NCBI GenBank assembly: GCA_039916305.1
Contig: JBDSLR010000024.1
Coordinates: forward strand, 62,001 to 126,000
Length of the DNA stretch: 64,000 bases
Direction: 5' to 3'
Source: JACMLD01 sp039916305
GTDB taxonomy: Bacteria > Bacteroidota > Bacteroidia > Chitinophagales > Chitinophagaceae
This document shows positions 9,394 through 17,324 of this stretch, in pieces; position 1 is the stretch's first letter, and every line of letters starts with the position of its first letter. Below the pieces are notes generated by a model that did not search any database, was not told the DNA's origin, and worked only from the letters and a program-made list of their open reading frames with translations. A program made the position numbers and the translations under genes.

Positions 9394-9709
9394 AAAAGGG
9401 TGGCCCGTATATATTTTCACCCGCTGGCTGCATTTAATTGTCGCCACCGAGATTTTATTGACTATAGTGACTCAGTTGCCAGGCTGTATGTTACCTGCCA
9501 ACTCTGCCTGCAAAAGCTTTTTCAGCTGCATTTTCGGTGCCACTAATCTTCCATCATATCTCTCCTCATTATTCAACAATCTGGCACGATATTAATATTG
9601 CTTTTATAACGTGCATGCACTGGTCGCCGCTGCCTGTAATGAAAACATATGTTGGTTACTTTAAACTTTCAATACGTTCATCTGTATAATAAAAACAAAA
9701 CTATAAGAT
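9394..9709. other. Gene-free stretch
   Basis: No frame here has coding character. A frame that overlaps the end of the oxidoreductase in another phase runs to 9595 but has no recognisable features. There is no clear terminator. The right end should contain the promoter of the barrel gene at 9710. Confidence 0.45.
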
Positions 9710-10426
9710 ATGAAAACGATCGTTTCCCTTTTGCTGGTTTGTATTTGTTTAACTTCTTTTGGACAGGAGGACAAGAAATCTGATGATTTCCCTTACATGT
9801 CACGGGGCATTGGCGCCAGCTTCCAGAAATTTGATGGATTGAACAGCCGGATCGCCAATTTTCCGCAGTACAAAGAAGTAAGAGATGTAACCGGCGTACT
9901 GCAACTGGGCTGGATTAAAGAGCGCCGGCAGTTTATTTCACAATTTAATATTATGGCAGGCAGCAGCATGAGCGGAGACCGCGATAAAAGAAGCAGTACT
10001 ATCCGTTACATTGGCGCAGGTGCTGATATTGGCTATGATTTTATCAAGAGTGAAAGAGTTGCATTGTATCCACTCGTGGGACTTGGTTATCAAAAATACC
10101 AGGCCCGTTTTTTCAGGGATAACTCGGGTGTAAATTTTAATGATGTAGTAAATTCGCCCACTGTCCAGAACAACCTGAAACCACTTGAACTGACCAATGG
10201 CTTTTTTAATTACCGGCTTGGACTTGGCATATCAGCTAAGTCGTCCAAACATGATTGCTCCATTGGATTGCAGGCTATGTATACTGGCAGCTTTAAAGAT
10301 CATGCATGGAAAAGCGGCAATGAGCAATCATTATCAAACGCGCCGGAAGATAAACTCAGTCAAATATATGCAGGACTCATTTTCATCTGTAAACCTTTTG
10401 CGATGATGAAAAGGGGCCATATGTAA
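9710..10426 (+). CDS. Exported outer-membrane beta-barrel-like protein
   Basis: This 238-residue protein starts with a clear signal peptide (MKTIVSLLLVCICLTSFGQ). The mature part has repeated amphipathic strands with Gly and aromatic residues (YIGAGADIGYDF, YPLVGLGYQKY, NYRLGLGISAK, SIGLQAMYTGSF, IYAGLIFI), which suggests a small outer-membrane barrel of 8 to 10 strands. I do not recognise a specific family. It ends in FAMMKRGHM after the last strand, so the C-terminus is not the classical aromatic terminus. The gene stands alone. Confidence 0.7.
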   Translation: MKTIVSLLLVCICLTSFGQEDKKSDDFPYMSRGIGASFQKFDGLNSRIANFPQYKEVRDVTGVLQLGWIKERRQFISQFNIMAGSSMSGDRDKRSSTIRYIGAGADIGYDFIKSERVALYPLVGLGYQKYQARFFRDNSGVNFNDVVNSPTVQNNLKPLELTNGFFNYRLGLGISAKSSKHDCSIGLQAMYTGSFKDHAWKSGNEQSLSNAPEDKLSQIYAGLIFICKPFAMMKRGHM

Positions 10427-10637
10427 ACATTACTAATATCCTGTAAATAAAGGTGAATCAGGCGTTCGACAGAGCTGTTTGGTTCATTTTTTTATGTGCT
10501 GATATCAGGAATACACCTGTTTACCCATCAGCATCCACTGAACCCGCCTCTTAGGTTACAGCGCCAATACTACTTTAGTGTTATTAGCCTATGTTTTTGA
10601 TGCGGCTATCGCATAAGCCTTTATCTTTATCAGCATT

Positions 10638-12302
10638 ATGAGTTTGTTTATAAGCCCCGGAGAAATTACCATCACCTGCCATAAACGTATAACCCCCTGG
10701 CTGTTGCAGGAAATTGAAGCATTGGGCTTTCCTGTAATTGACAGCTTTGTAACAGGTGTCCATTTGCGCGGTACCATTACTGATTGCATCCAGTTAAATC
10801 TGCAACTGCGTTGTGCCAGCCAGGTATTATTCAGCCTAAAAAAGTTTGAGGCTGTCAATGCAGATGATGTCTACCGTCAGCTGGTCAATTTTCCATGGGA
10901 AGACATTTTACCGGAAGGCGGTTATTTTTCTGTTACCAGCAATGTTCAGAATGACAGCATCAACAACAGCATGTTCGCTAACCTGCGTGTAAAAGATGCG
11001 ATTGCAGACCGGCTCAGAAATAAAATGGGTTCGCGGCCGTCTACCGGGTCAGAACTAACGGGCGCGGTTATCCATCTATTCTGGAAACTTGATCAAGCTG
11101 AGATTTTTATTGATACCTCCGGGCCCTCACTGGCAAGGCATGGTTACCGTAAGATTCCAGGGCAGGCCCCCATGCTGGAAGCCCTGGCATCCGCAGTTAT
11201 TTATGCGTCCCGCTGGAACAGGCTGCAGCCCTTTGTAAACCCCATGTGTGGTTCAGGTACACTCGCCATAGAAGCCGCACTGATTGCGGGCAACAGGCGT
11301 CCGGGGCTGTTCAGGAATGCCTATGCTTTTATGCACCTGCGCGGCTACGATGAAGAAGCCTACCGGCAGCAGGATGCACTGCTGGAGCTGCAGATCAAGG
11401 AAACGCCCGGCCTGCGCATCATTGCAACAGATTACAGTGAAAAGGCTATTGACAATGCCCGCAAAAATGCTGTGGCAGCAGGCGTAGCAGGTTTAATTGA
11501 TTTCAATGTCTGCGATTTTGCTGCAACCAGCGTACCGCAGCCACCCGGTGTAATGGTCATAAATCCTGAATATGGAGAACGCCTCGGTAATATTGCGGAA
11601 CTGGAACTAACGTACAGCCGCATAGGAGATTTTATGAAGAAAAGCTGCGGCGGTTACTTTGGCTACATATTTACCGGCAACCTTGAATTAGCAAAAAAAA
11701 TTGGATTGAAAGCAGCCAGGCGGATTGAATTTTATAACAGCACAATCGACTGCCGCCTGCTGGAATATGAACTATACAGCGGAACACGGAAAACAGACAA
11801 ACCACCCGAAGGGTTAAAGAAAAAGCCGCTGCTGCGTTTTGCAACAGAACAGGATGCAGTGCCACTGGCAAAAACCATTGAAGAAGTGATTACACATATT
11901 CCTTATTATAATGATTTGGCTAAACACAATGAAACAGCGCGGTACAACGCCGCTGCACTTGCTGCAAAAATAAAAGACGATAAACACGCGGTTATTATTG
12001 CTGAAACCGATACCGAAATAGCGGGCTTTTGTTTAAGCCGTTTTGACGACTATACCATCTGGCTGGAGTGGTTTGGCGTTGTTGATAATTACCGCGGCAT
12101 TGGACTTACCGCTCAACTATTGCAAAAAATGGAGGAAACAGTGGCAGAAAGGGGTTGCCATAAAATATGGTGCGATTGCCGCACCAGCAACCAGGCAGCT
12201 GTACATTTATTGGGTAAAGCGGCTTATACCCAAATCACTACTATTAAAAACCATTGGTATAACCAGGATTTTATTCTATGGGAAAAATATATTAAGCGTT
12301 AA
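10638..12302 (+). CDS. THUMP RNA methyltransferase (RlmL-like) fused to a GNAT domain
   Basis: The 554-residue product combines two enzymes. Residues about 1-385 resemble the THUMP plus UPF0020 methyltransferase half of RlmL, which makes m2G in 23S rRNA: a THUMP-like segment, then RHGYRKIPGQAPMLE, the SAM-binding NPMCGSGTLAIEAA, and IIATDYSEKAIDNAR. The catalytic motif reads NPEYGERLG instead of the usual NPPYGER. Residues about 400-554 are a GNAT acetyltransferase with NYRGIGLTAQLL as the acetyl-CoA loop and a late CRTSNQAAVHLLGKAAY. A short Lys/Pro-rich linker joins them. The acyl acceptor is unknown. The start is the first ATG in frame. Confidence 0.88.
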   Translation: MSLFISPGEITITCHKRITPWLLQEIEALGFPVIDSFVTGVHLRGTITDCIQLNLQLRCASQVLFSLKKFEAVNADDVYRQLVNFPWEDILPEGGYFSVTSNVQNDSINNSMFANLRVKDAIADRLRNKMGSRPSTGSELTGAVIHLFWKLDQAEIFIDTSGPSLARHGYRKIPGQAPMLEALASAVIYASRWNRLQPFVNPMCGSGTLAIEAALIAGNRRPGLFRNAYAFMHLRGYDEEAYRQQDALLELQIKETPGLRIIATDYSEKAIDNARKNAVAAGVAGLIDFNVCDFAATSVPQPPGVMVINPEYGERLGNIAELELTYSRIGDFMKKSCGGYFGYIFTGNLELAKKIGLKAARRIEFYNSTIDCRLLEYELYSGTRKTDKPPEGLKKKPLLRFATEQDAVPLAKTIEEVITHIPYYNDLAKHNETARYNAAALAAKIKDDKHAVIIAETDTEIAGFCLSRFDDYTIWLEWFGVVDNYRGIGLTAQLLQKMEETVAERGCHKIWCDCRTSNQAAVHLLGKAAYTQITTIKNHWYNQDFILWEKYIKR

Positions 12303-12319
12303 TCCCAAAAGGTACAAGT

Positions 12320-12336
12320 GCCCGGCAGGCCCGGGC
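12320..12336. terminator. GC-rich hairpin between convergent genes
   Basis: GCCCGG and CCGGGC form a perfect 6-bp stem with a 5-base loop, 18 bases after the stop of the methyltransferase fusion. There is no T run, so its role in termination is uncertain. Confidence 0.35.
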
Positions 12337-12386
12337 CATCGTATTAGCGCATTGGGCAATTGAACAGCACTCCCAATGATAATGCC

Positions 12387-13064
12387 TTACAACTTCGTTA
12401 TCTCCACTTTTCTGAATTCTACTTCTGCGCCTTCTGCCTGCAAAGCAATCTGCCCTTTGGAAGCGGTGCAGTTAAACCCGTCATTAACCATATCATTATT
12501 TACCCATACTTTAATGGTATTGCCTTTGCACTGCACCAGCATGGTATTCCACTGGCCCAATGGTTTTTCAGATCCGTCTGTAAGATTAATAATGCGGCGG
12601 CCCTTGCCTTCCGTAATACCCCATTCACTTTTTGGTCCGCGCCTTTTTTCCATGTCCGGTACGGCTACATCTTCTACAATACACCAAAAGTCACCTGCAT
12701 TCTGGTGCATCATCTGGCACTCTATTGATTGGGGAAACATTTTATATAAGGCCCTTGGGGTGGAAGCATGTACCAGGAGTCCGCAATTGCCGGGCTTACC
12801 GGCAAAACGATATTCAACCTGGATACGGTAATCGTGGTAGATGCTGTCTGTAATCAAATGTCCGTTGGGCACACCCAAACTTACCAGCAGGCCATTTCTT
12901 ACAATAAAAGGGTTTATCGCCTGCTTATTGGTATCCATCTCCGGCACATCCACATGCCATCCACTTAAATCCCTGCCATTAAAAAGGCTATACGAAGCCT
13001 GTGAAAAAGACTTCATTGAAAAAATTAAAATAACAACAAATAAAAAAACGAGATTTATTTTCAT
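12387..13064 (-). CDS. Exported DUF1080 (3-keto-disaccharide hydrolase-like) protein
   Basis: This 225-residue protein has a signal peptide (LVFLFVVILIFSMKSFSQ) followed by the DUF1080 jelly-roll domain. The opening SLFNGRDLSGWH, the PGNCGLLVHAS segment and SIECQMMHQNAGDFW are typical of that family. The final strands (ALQAEGAEVEFRKVEI) are also characteristic. Family members hydrolyse 3-keto-glycosides or act as carbohydrate-binding modules. It would act in the periplasm. It is convergent with the methyltransferase fusion gene. A link to the Gfo/Idh/MocA and epimerase genes elsewhere in the window is inferred from pathway knowledge, not from linkage. Confidence 0.9.
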   Translation of the reverse strand: MKINLVFLFVVILIFSMKSFSQASYSLFNGRDLSGWHVDVPEMDTNKQAINPFIVRNGLLVSLGVPNGHLITDSIYHDYRIQVEYRFAGKPGNCGLLVHASTPRALYKMFPQSIECQMMHQNAGDFWCIVEDVAVPDMEKRRGPKSEWGITEGKGRRIINLTDGSEKPLGQWNTMLVQCKGNTIKVWVNNDMVNDGFNCTASKGQIALQAEGAEVEFRKVEITKL

Positions 13065-13183
13065 GGTAAGCTGTTTGTTTCGTTAGTGGGCAATAAAGTT
13101 CCTTGCAAAGATGCTGATTGCAGGCTGATATGCTGCCAATAAATTAAACAATATTTTGGCAGCCTTGAAAAGACAGAATGCAT

Positions 13184-13191
13184 TATTTTCA
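13184..13191 (+). promoter_or_regulatory. Candidate -7 element that decides the start of the methyltransferase gene
   Basis: TATTTTCA lies 18 bases after a TTG and just 4 bases before ATG 13196. If it is the promoter, the in-frame ATG at 13178 cannot be the start and the mRNA would have almost no leader. The match to TANNTTTG is imperfect. Confidence 0.3.
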
Positions 13192-13195
13192 TGCC

Positions 13196-13885
13196 ATGAC
13201 GGATCCTTTAGGACAAGCGATAGCGGACTATTACTATAAAAACGCGCCTGCCAAACTCTGGATATACAATACATATGGTCCTAAAGAAGAAATGCCGGTG
13301 TCCGCTTATTTCAGAAATGAAGAAGATATGCCGGCCCTGGAACATGCAGCCCTGCAATTGTGTAAAGGAAAAATTTTGGATATTGGTGCGGGCGCAGGCA
13401 GTCATGCTTTATGGCTGCAAGAACAGCACAAGGATATTACGGCACTGGAGATATCGGCACTTTCATGTGATGTGATGCAGCAGCGGGGCGTACAAAAAAT
13501 TATTCAGCAGGATGTGTTTACCTATAACGCAGAAAAATACGACACCCTGCTCCTGTTGATGAATGGCATTGGGCTGAGCGGCACCCTTAATGGGCTGGAG
13601 TTGTTCTTACAACATGCCGGTTCGTTATTATACCCGGGCGGACGGCTTATTTTTGATTCTTCAGATGTAGCATACGTTTATAAAAATCATTTTCCCGATC
13701 TAAAAAATTATTATGGCGAAATAGCCTACCGTTACCAGTACAAAGGCAAAAAAACTGATTGGTTTAACTGGCTCTACATAGACCGTTACACCTTATCTTC
13801 CATTGCTGAAACAACTGGCTGGCAATATGAACATATAACAGAAGATGCAAATGGGCAATACCTCGTAAAATTCCAAAAGAATTAA
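13196..13885 (+). CDS. Class I SAM-dependent methyltransferase
   Basis: From ATG 13196 the product is 229 residues. It has a seven-strand Rossmann methyltransferase core: GKILDIGAGAGSHALWL (SAM-binding motif I), ITALEISALSCDVMQ (motif II with the acidic residue), and YDTLLLLMNGIGLSG (motif IV region). The post-IV part PGGRLIFDSSDV is also family-like. The acceptor is unknown; such small Bacteroidota proteins have no assigned substrate. An ATG 18 bases upstream at 13178 is possible. The gene is followed 36 bases later by the GH20-like lipoprotein gene on the same strand, so they may be co-transcribed. Confidence 0.85.
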   Translation: MTDPLGQAIADYYYKNAPAKLWIYNTYGPKEEMPVSAYFRNEEDMPALEHAALQLCKGKILDIGAGAGSHALWLQEQHKDITALEISALSCDVMQQRGVQKIIQQDVFTYNAEKYDTLLLLMNGIGLSGTLNGLELFLQHAGSLLYPGGRLIFDSSDVAYVYKNHFPDLKNYYGEIAYRYQYKGKKTDWFNWLYIDRYTLSSIAETTGWQYEHITEDANGQYLVKFQKN

Positions 13886-13921
13886 CCCGGTCATTAATAA
13901 TAGCCATTCCTGTAAAGCAAT

Positions 13922-15052
13922 ATGAAAAAATACCTTTTATGCATCGCCGTTATTACTGCCCTCATTATTTCCTGTAAAACCAGTAAGCCGTCGGCACAAT
14001 TTGCCGATACTTCCTTACCGGTGCGTGGCTTTTGCATTGCTGCGCCTTCTCCGCGCACGGTTGATTCGTTTGTAACCTTTATCAGCCAGGAGCTGGCTCC
14101 GCGTGCTGTTAATGTATTGGTATTGCGGGTTGATTTTAATTACCAGTATACCAGCTATCCGGAATTGAGGGATAGCATTGCACTGTCTGCAACAGACGTG
14201 AAGAAAATAGTGGCTGCCTGTAAAGCTGCCAATATAAAACTGATACCGCAGGTAAATTTATTGGGCCACCAGTCCTGGGCTGGTAAAACATATAACCTGC
14301 TTATTAAATTCCCGCAGTTTGATGAAACCCCATCGGTGCAAATGCCGGCGATCTACAAATGGCCGAATGCTGACAGCCTCTACTGTAAAAGTTATTGCCC
14401 GCTGCACCCCGATGTACATGGTGTTGTTTTTTCTTTGATGGATGAAATTTGTGATGCTTTTGAAACAGATGCCTTTCATGCCGGCATGGATGAAGTATTT
14501 TATATTGGCGACAGCAAATGTCCGCGCTGCAGTGGCAAGGGTAAAGCCGTGCTGTACGCCGGTGAAGTAACTGCCATCAGGAATCACCTGGCGGTATCAA
14601 AAAGAAGTTTATGGATATGGGGTGACCGTTTGCTGGATGGACAGGCAACCGGCCTTGGTATGTGGGAAGCCAGTACCAACGATACCCATGCGGCCATTGA
14701 CCTGGTACCTAAAGATATTATGATTTGTGACTGGCATTATGAACGGGTTGATAAAACCCCGGTGTATTTTGCCATGAAGGGCTTTAATGTAGTTACCTGT
14801 CCCTGGCGCAATGCAGCCATCGCCAACAGGCAGCTGGAAGATATGATTGCTTTCAGGAATGAATCTGCTGCTATCATGAAACCACGGTTCCAGGGTATGA
14901 TGCAGACAGTCTGGACAAGCAACAGCAACTTCCTGAAAGGTTTTTATGAAAACAGGATAGACAGCGTTCGCGGCAATAAAACAGAGTGGCATTGTTTCCG
15001 TGAACTGTATAAATCTATTGGAAAGATGACAATGGCCGACAAAATTAAGTAA
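13922..15052 (+). CDS. GH20-like (beta-N-acetylhexosaminidase family) lipoprotein
   Basis: The 376-residue protein starts with a lipoprotein signal (LLCIAVITALIISC). Its TIM barrel resembles the GH20 catalytic domain: KLIPQVNLLGHQSW early, then DAFHAGMDEVF, where Asp190-Glu191 correspond to the catalytic Asp-Glu pair of HXGXDE. WIWGDRLL, CPWRNA and QGMMQTVWTS follow. The usual N-terminal GH20b domain is missing, so this is a single-domain form. It would act at the cell surface or periplasm on an amino-sugar substrate, but activity is inferred. It is transcribed after the small methyltransferase. Confidence 0.83.
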   Translation: MKKYLLCIAVITALIISCKTSKPSAQFADTSLPVRGFCIAAPSPRTVDSFVTFISQELAPRAVNVLVLRVDFNYQYTSYPELRDSIALSATDVKKIVAACKAANIKLIPQVNLLGHQSWAGKTYNLLIKFPQFDETPSVQMPAIYKWPNADSLYCKSYCPLHPDVHGVVFSLMDEICDAFETDAFHAGMDEVFYIGDSKCPRCSGKGKAVLYAGEVTAIRNHLAVSKRSLWIWGDRLLDGQATGLGMWEASTNDTHAAIDLVPKDIMICDWHYERVDKTPVYFAMKGFNVVTCPWRNAAIANRQLEDMIAFRNESAAIMKPRFQGMMQTVWTSNSNFLKGFYENRIDSVRGNKTEWHCFRELYKSIGKMTMADKIK

Positions 15053-15126
15053 TGCTTATTCTCCGTTCTTAGTTCACAATACAGGTCCGGCAGCATTTAT
15101 TTTATAAAATCGATCTTTAATATAAA

Positions 15127-15170
15127 GGGAATCCATATTTAGCGCATGATGCACTAAACATGGATTCTCC
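15127..15170. repeat. 44-base imperfect palindrome between convergent genes
   Basis: GAATCCAT, TTTAG and GCA pair with their complements across a 3-base loop, broken by two mismatches, giving a long hairpin. It sits between the stops of the GH20-like and FKBP genes. There is no strong T run, so it may be a bidirectional terminator or an REP-like element. Confidence 0.55.
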
Positions 15171-15192
15171 TATTACAATAATGAGTTAATAA

Positions 15193-15627
15193 TCAGCTTA
15201 CGCTTATCAGCTCCACATCAAATACAAGTGTGCTGTTTGGGCCAATCTGGGCACTCACCTGGCGGTCGCCATACCCAAGATGCGGCGGAATAAAAAAACG
15301 CCATTTACTGCCAGTAGGCATTAACTGCAATCCTTCCGTCCAGCCGGAAATAACGCGATCCAGGGGAAAAGTTGCCGGTTGACCACGCTGTACTGAACTG
15401 TCGAATACGGTTCCATCAATGAGGGTTCCATGATAATGACAGGTAACCTTATCTTTTGCGCCGGGTTTAGCGCCCGTGCCTTCTGTAAGCACGAGGTACT
15501 GCAGGCCGCTTTCAAGGGCCGTTACGCCCGGGTTATCTTTATTGGTTGCTAAAAACTCTTGTCCGGCTTTTAAGTTGGCTTCCGCTTTTTCATTTTTCAT
15601 TTGAAATAATTTATCTGATATACCCAT
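15193..15627 (-). CDS. FKBP-type peptidyl-prolyl cis-trans isomerase
   Basis: From ATG 15627 the product is 144 residues with a short helical N-terminus and one FKBP domain. The domain shows LQYLVLTEGTGAKP, VTCHYHGTLIDGTVFDSS, GWTEGLQLMPTGSKWRFFIPPHLGYG and the final STLVFDVELISV, all standard for catalysis of prolyl isomerisation. There is no signal peptide with this start, so it is cytoplasmic; a longer version from 15765 adds residues with no signal character. It converges on the GH20-like gene. Confidence 0.93.
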   Translation of the reverse strand: MGISDKLFQMKNEKAEANLKAGQEFLATNKDNPGVTALESGLQYLVLTEGTGAKPGAKDKVTCHYHGTLIDGTVFDSSVQRGQPATFPLDRVISGWTEGLQLMPTGSKWRFFIPPHLGYGDRQVSAQIGPNSTLVFDVELISVS

Positions 15628-16069
15628 GAACAATTTTTTACAAAAATAAGCCATTGATAAATAATACCCGCAGCCTTTACGGGATTGTTTTGGCAGGCCT
15701 GTAAAGATTGAATTTGTATTGCGATAAGTGCCCGGAAGCAGGATGGACATTTTATATGATGACAACTGCTGTCAGGATGTGACACATGTAAAACTCTTTT
15801 CGGTATTTGGCCGTATGAAAAAAATCAGGTTGATCATTTTTTTTCCACTGCTTCTTTTTTAGCGGGTACAACCGGCGCTTCCGCTTTTATTACTGCCCCC
15901 TGCAGATGTAGGAAAAAGATGGCTTTTTCACCGTATCACATTCTAAAAAAATAGCTGCACCGCCATATTCAAATCTGCCGCTGCATTGGGCAGCAAATAA
16001 ATCAGTCCCGTCCGAGCCGTATCATCCGGGCTGGCTTCAAAAAATCAGCCATCTGACATTAGGTACTGT
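15628..16069. other. Gene-free stretch with scraps of open frame
   Basis: On the minus strand, short open pieces (about 30-45 codons) occur in two frames between 15840 and 16040, one ending in a Lys/Ala-rich tail. They are split by stops and match no family I recognise. They could be the decayed remains of a gene downstream of the unknown protein at 16070, or chance. The left part must hold the FKBP promoter. Confidence 0.35.
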
Positions 16070-16549
16070 TTATTTTTTCTTCGCTGCGTTGATTAAAACG
16101 AAAAATTTATTAACCGCATCCTTATCTGCCTGTGTAAATATTTCATGGAGTTTTAATTTATTCATGTACAATAAAGCCCCTTTGTGCGCAGGTACCAAAG
16201 CAAGGATTTGCTTTAACTTCTCCATGGTTTCTGTATCATCTTTATACATGGGCGTAGCTGCTGGCAGAGGCGATTTTGATTTGGAAACTTTTTTCCGGAT
16301 GATGGCCTCCAGCGTGGCCGTACTAAACGGCGGCGTTACTGGGATGCTATTTATCGTTCTTAAGAGTGCCTCCAATTGTTTTTTGCTTAATCCGCCCCTT
16401 GCTTTATAAAACTCATACATGTTCCGGACAAAAGAATTGTCGGCCCTGGGCGGCAAATTGTAAAACAACCACTCAAAAACTCCGTTGAGAAAATCATACT
16501 CGGTGCCCCGCGGGTTATTTGATGTTTTGCCATTAAAAAAAGCTTGCAT
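16070..16549 (-). CDS. Uncharacterised cytoplasmic protein
   Basis: From ATG 16549 the product is 159 residues, without signal or membrane segment. I do not recognise a family. The sequence is alpha-helical in character, with an aromatic first part (YDFLNGVFEWLFYNLPPRAD), a basic middle (RKKVSKSKSP) and a final helical region rich in Lys and Leu ending in AAKKK. A start 69 bases upstream would add a hydrophobic-poor extension, so the internal ATG is preferred. It faces a gene-free stretch downstream. Confidence 0.6.
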   Translation of the reverse strand: MQAFFNGKTSNNPRGTEYDFLNGVFEWLFYNLPPRADNSFVRNMYEFYKARGGLSKKQLEALLRTINSIPVTPPFSTATLEAIIRKKVSKSKSPLPAATPMYKDDTETMEKLKQILALVPAHKGALLYMNKLKLHEIFTQADKDAVNKFFVLINAAKKK

Positions 16550-16821
16550 AAAAGAAAATTCAATTAAAAATTTTGCCTGCTGGCGGGTAGTTATTTTTAC
16601 CAGCAGCCCGCATTGCAAATATAAGCTGTCTGTAAACGATGGCCCAGCCTGGCCAGTGGGCCCGGATTGGTGGCTTTTCCTGATAAAACTACAGGTAAAA
16701 CCTGGCAGGATTAAAATTTTAGGTGGACGTCTCCCAAAATAGCCAGTATTTTACTACCACTTAACCCTTATAATTAGATACAATACAAAATAAGTTACTA
16801 TTTTTACTAAAATATATTTTT

Positions 16822-17265
16822 ATGAACCTTTTTGTTGCAGGTCTGCCATACGATTTGGACGATGATGAATTAATGGAAATCTTTGAGAAATTTGGAACAA
16901 TTAAATCTGCTAAAGTTGCCATTGATAAAGAAACAGGCAAGAGCAGGGGTTTTGGGTTTGTAGAAATGCCCATTGAAGCTGAAGCCAAAGATGCTATTGA
17001 AAACCTCAATGATATTTCGCTTGGCAAAAAACCGCTTGTGGTAAAAGCTGCCGATGATCGTCCGGGTGGTGGTGGCGGCGGTGGTCAGCGCGGAGGTGGT
17101 GGCGGATATGGCGGTGGCGGTAACAGCGGCGGTGGTGGTGGATACAGAGGGGGTGGCGGTGGTAACAGCAGCGGCGGTGGCGGTGGGTACAGAGGTGGTG
17201 GTGGCGGCAACAGCGGCGGCGGTTACGGCGGTGGTGGTAATGACAGGAACCGTAATCGTTTTTAA
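16822..17265 (+). CDS. Glycine-rich RRM RNA-binding protein
   Basis: This 147-residue protein has one RNA-recognition motif (residues 1-78) with RNP2 (LFVAGL, residues 3-8) and RNP1 (KSRGFGFV, residues 40-47), so it should bind single-stranded RNA. The rest is a low-complexity Gly/Tyr/Arg/Asn tail built of GGGGGYRG and GGGGNS blocks, ending in DRNRNRF. This is the architecture of cold-induced RNA-binding proteins of cyanobacteria, plants and Bacteroidota. A second frame over the tail is an artefact of the GGT repeats. It is convergent with the TssO-like gene and is monocistronic. Confidence 0.93.
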   Translation: MNLFVAGLPYDLDDDELMEIFEKFGTIKSAKVAIDKETGKSRGFGFVEMPIEAEAKDAIENLNDISLGKKPLVVKAADDRPGGGGGGGQRGGGGGYGGGGNSGGGGGYRGGGGGNSSGGGGGYRGGGGGNSGGGYGGGGNDRNRNRF

Positions 17266-17324
17266 AATTTTACAAATACACAGCAGCTTATAATTGTAAG
17301 AGGCAAAAGATAAAATGGATCGTG

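Noticed and set aside
9230..9595. A plus-strand frame overlapping the end of the Gfo/Idh/MocA gene
   Set aside because: It overlaps the real gene in another phase and shows no signal, family or conserved pattern beyond the overlap.
17054..17293. Alternate-phase frame over the glycine tail of the RRM gene
   Set aside because: It is a Val/Ala-rich translation of GGT repeats and arises only from the repeat.
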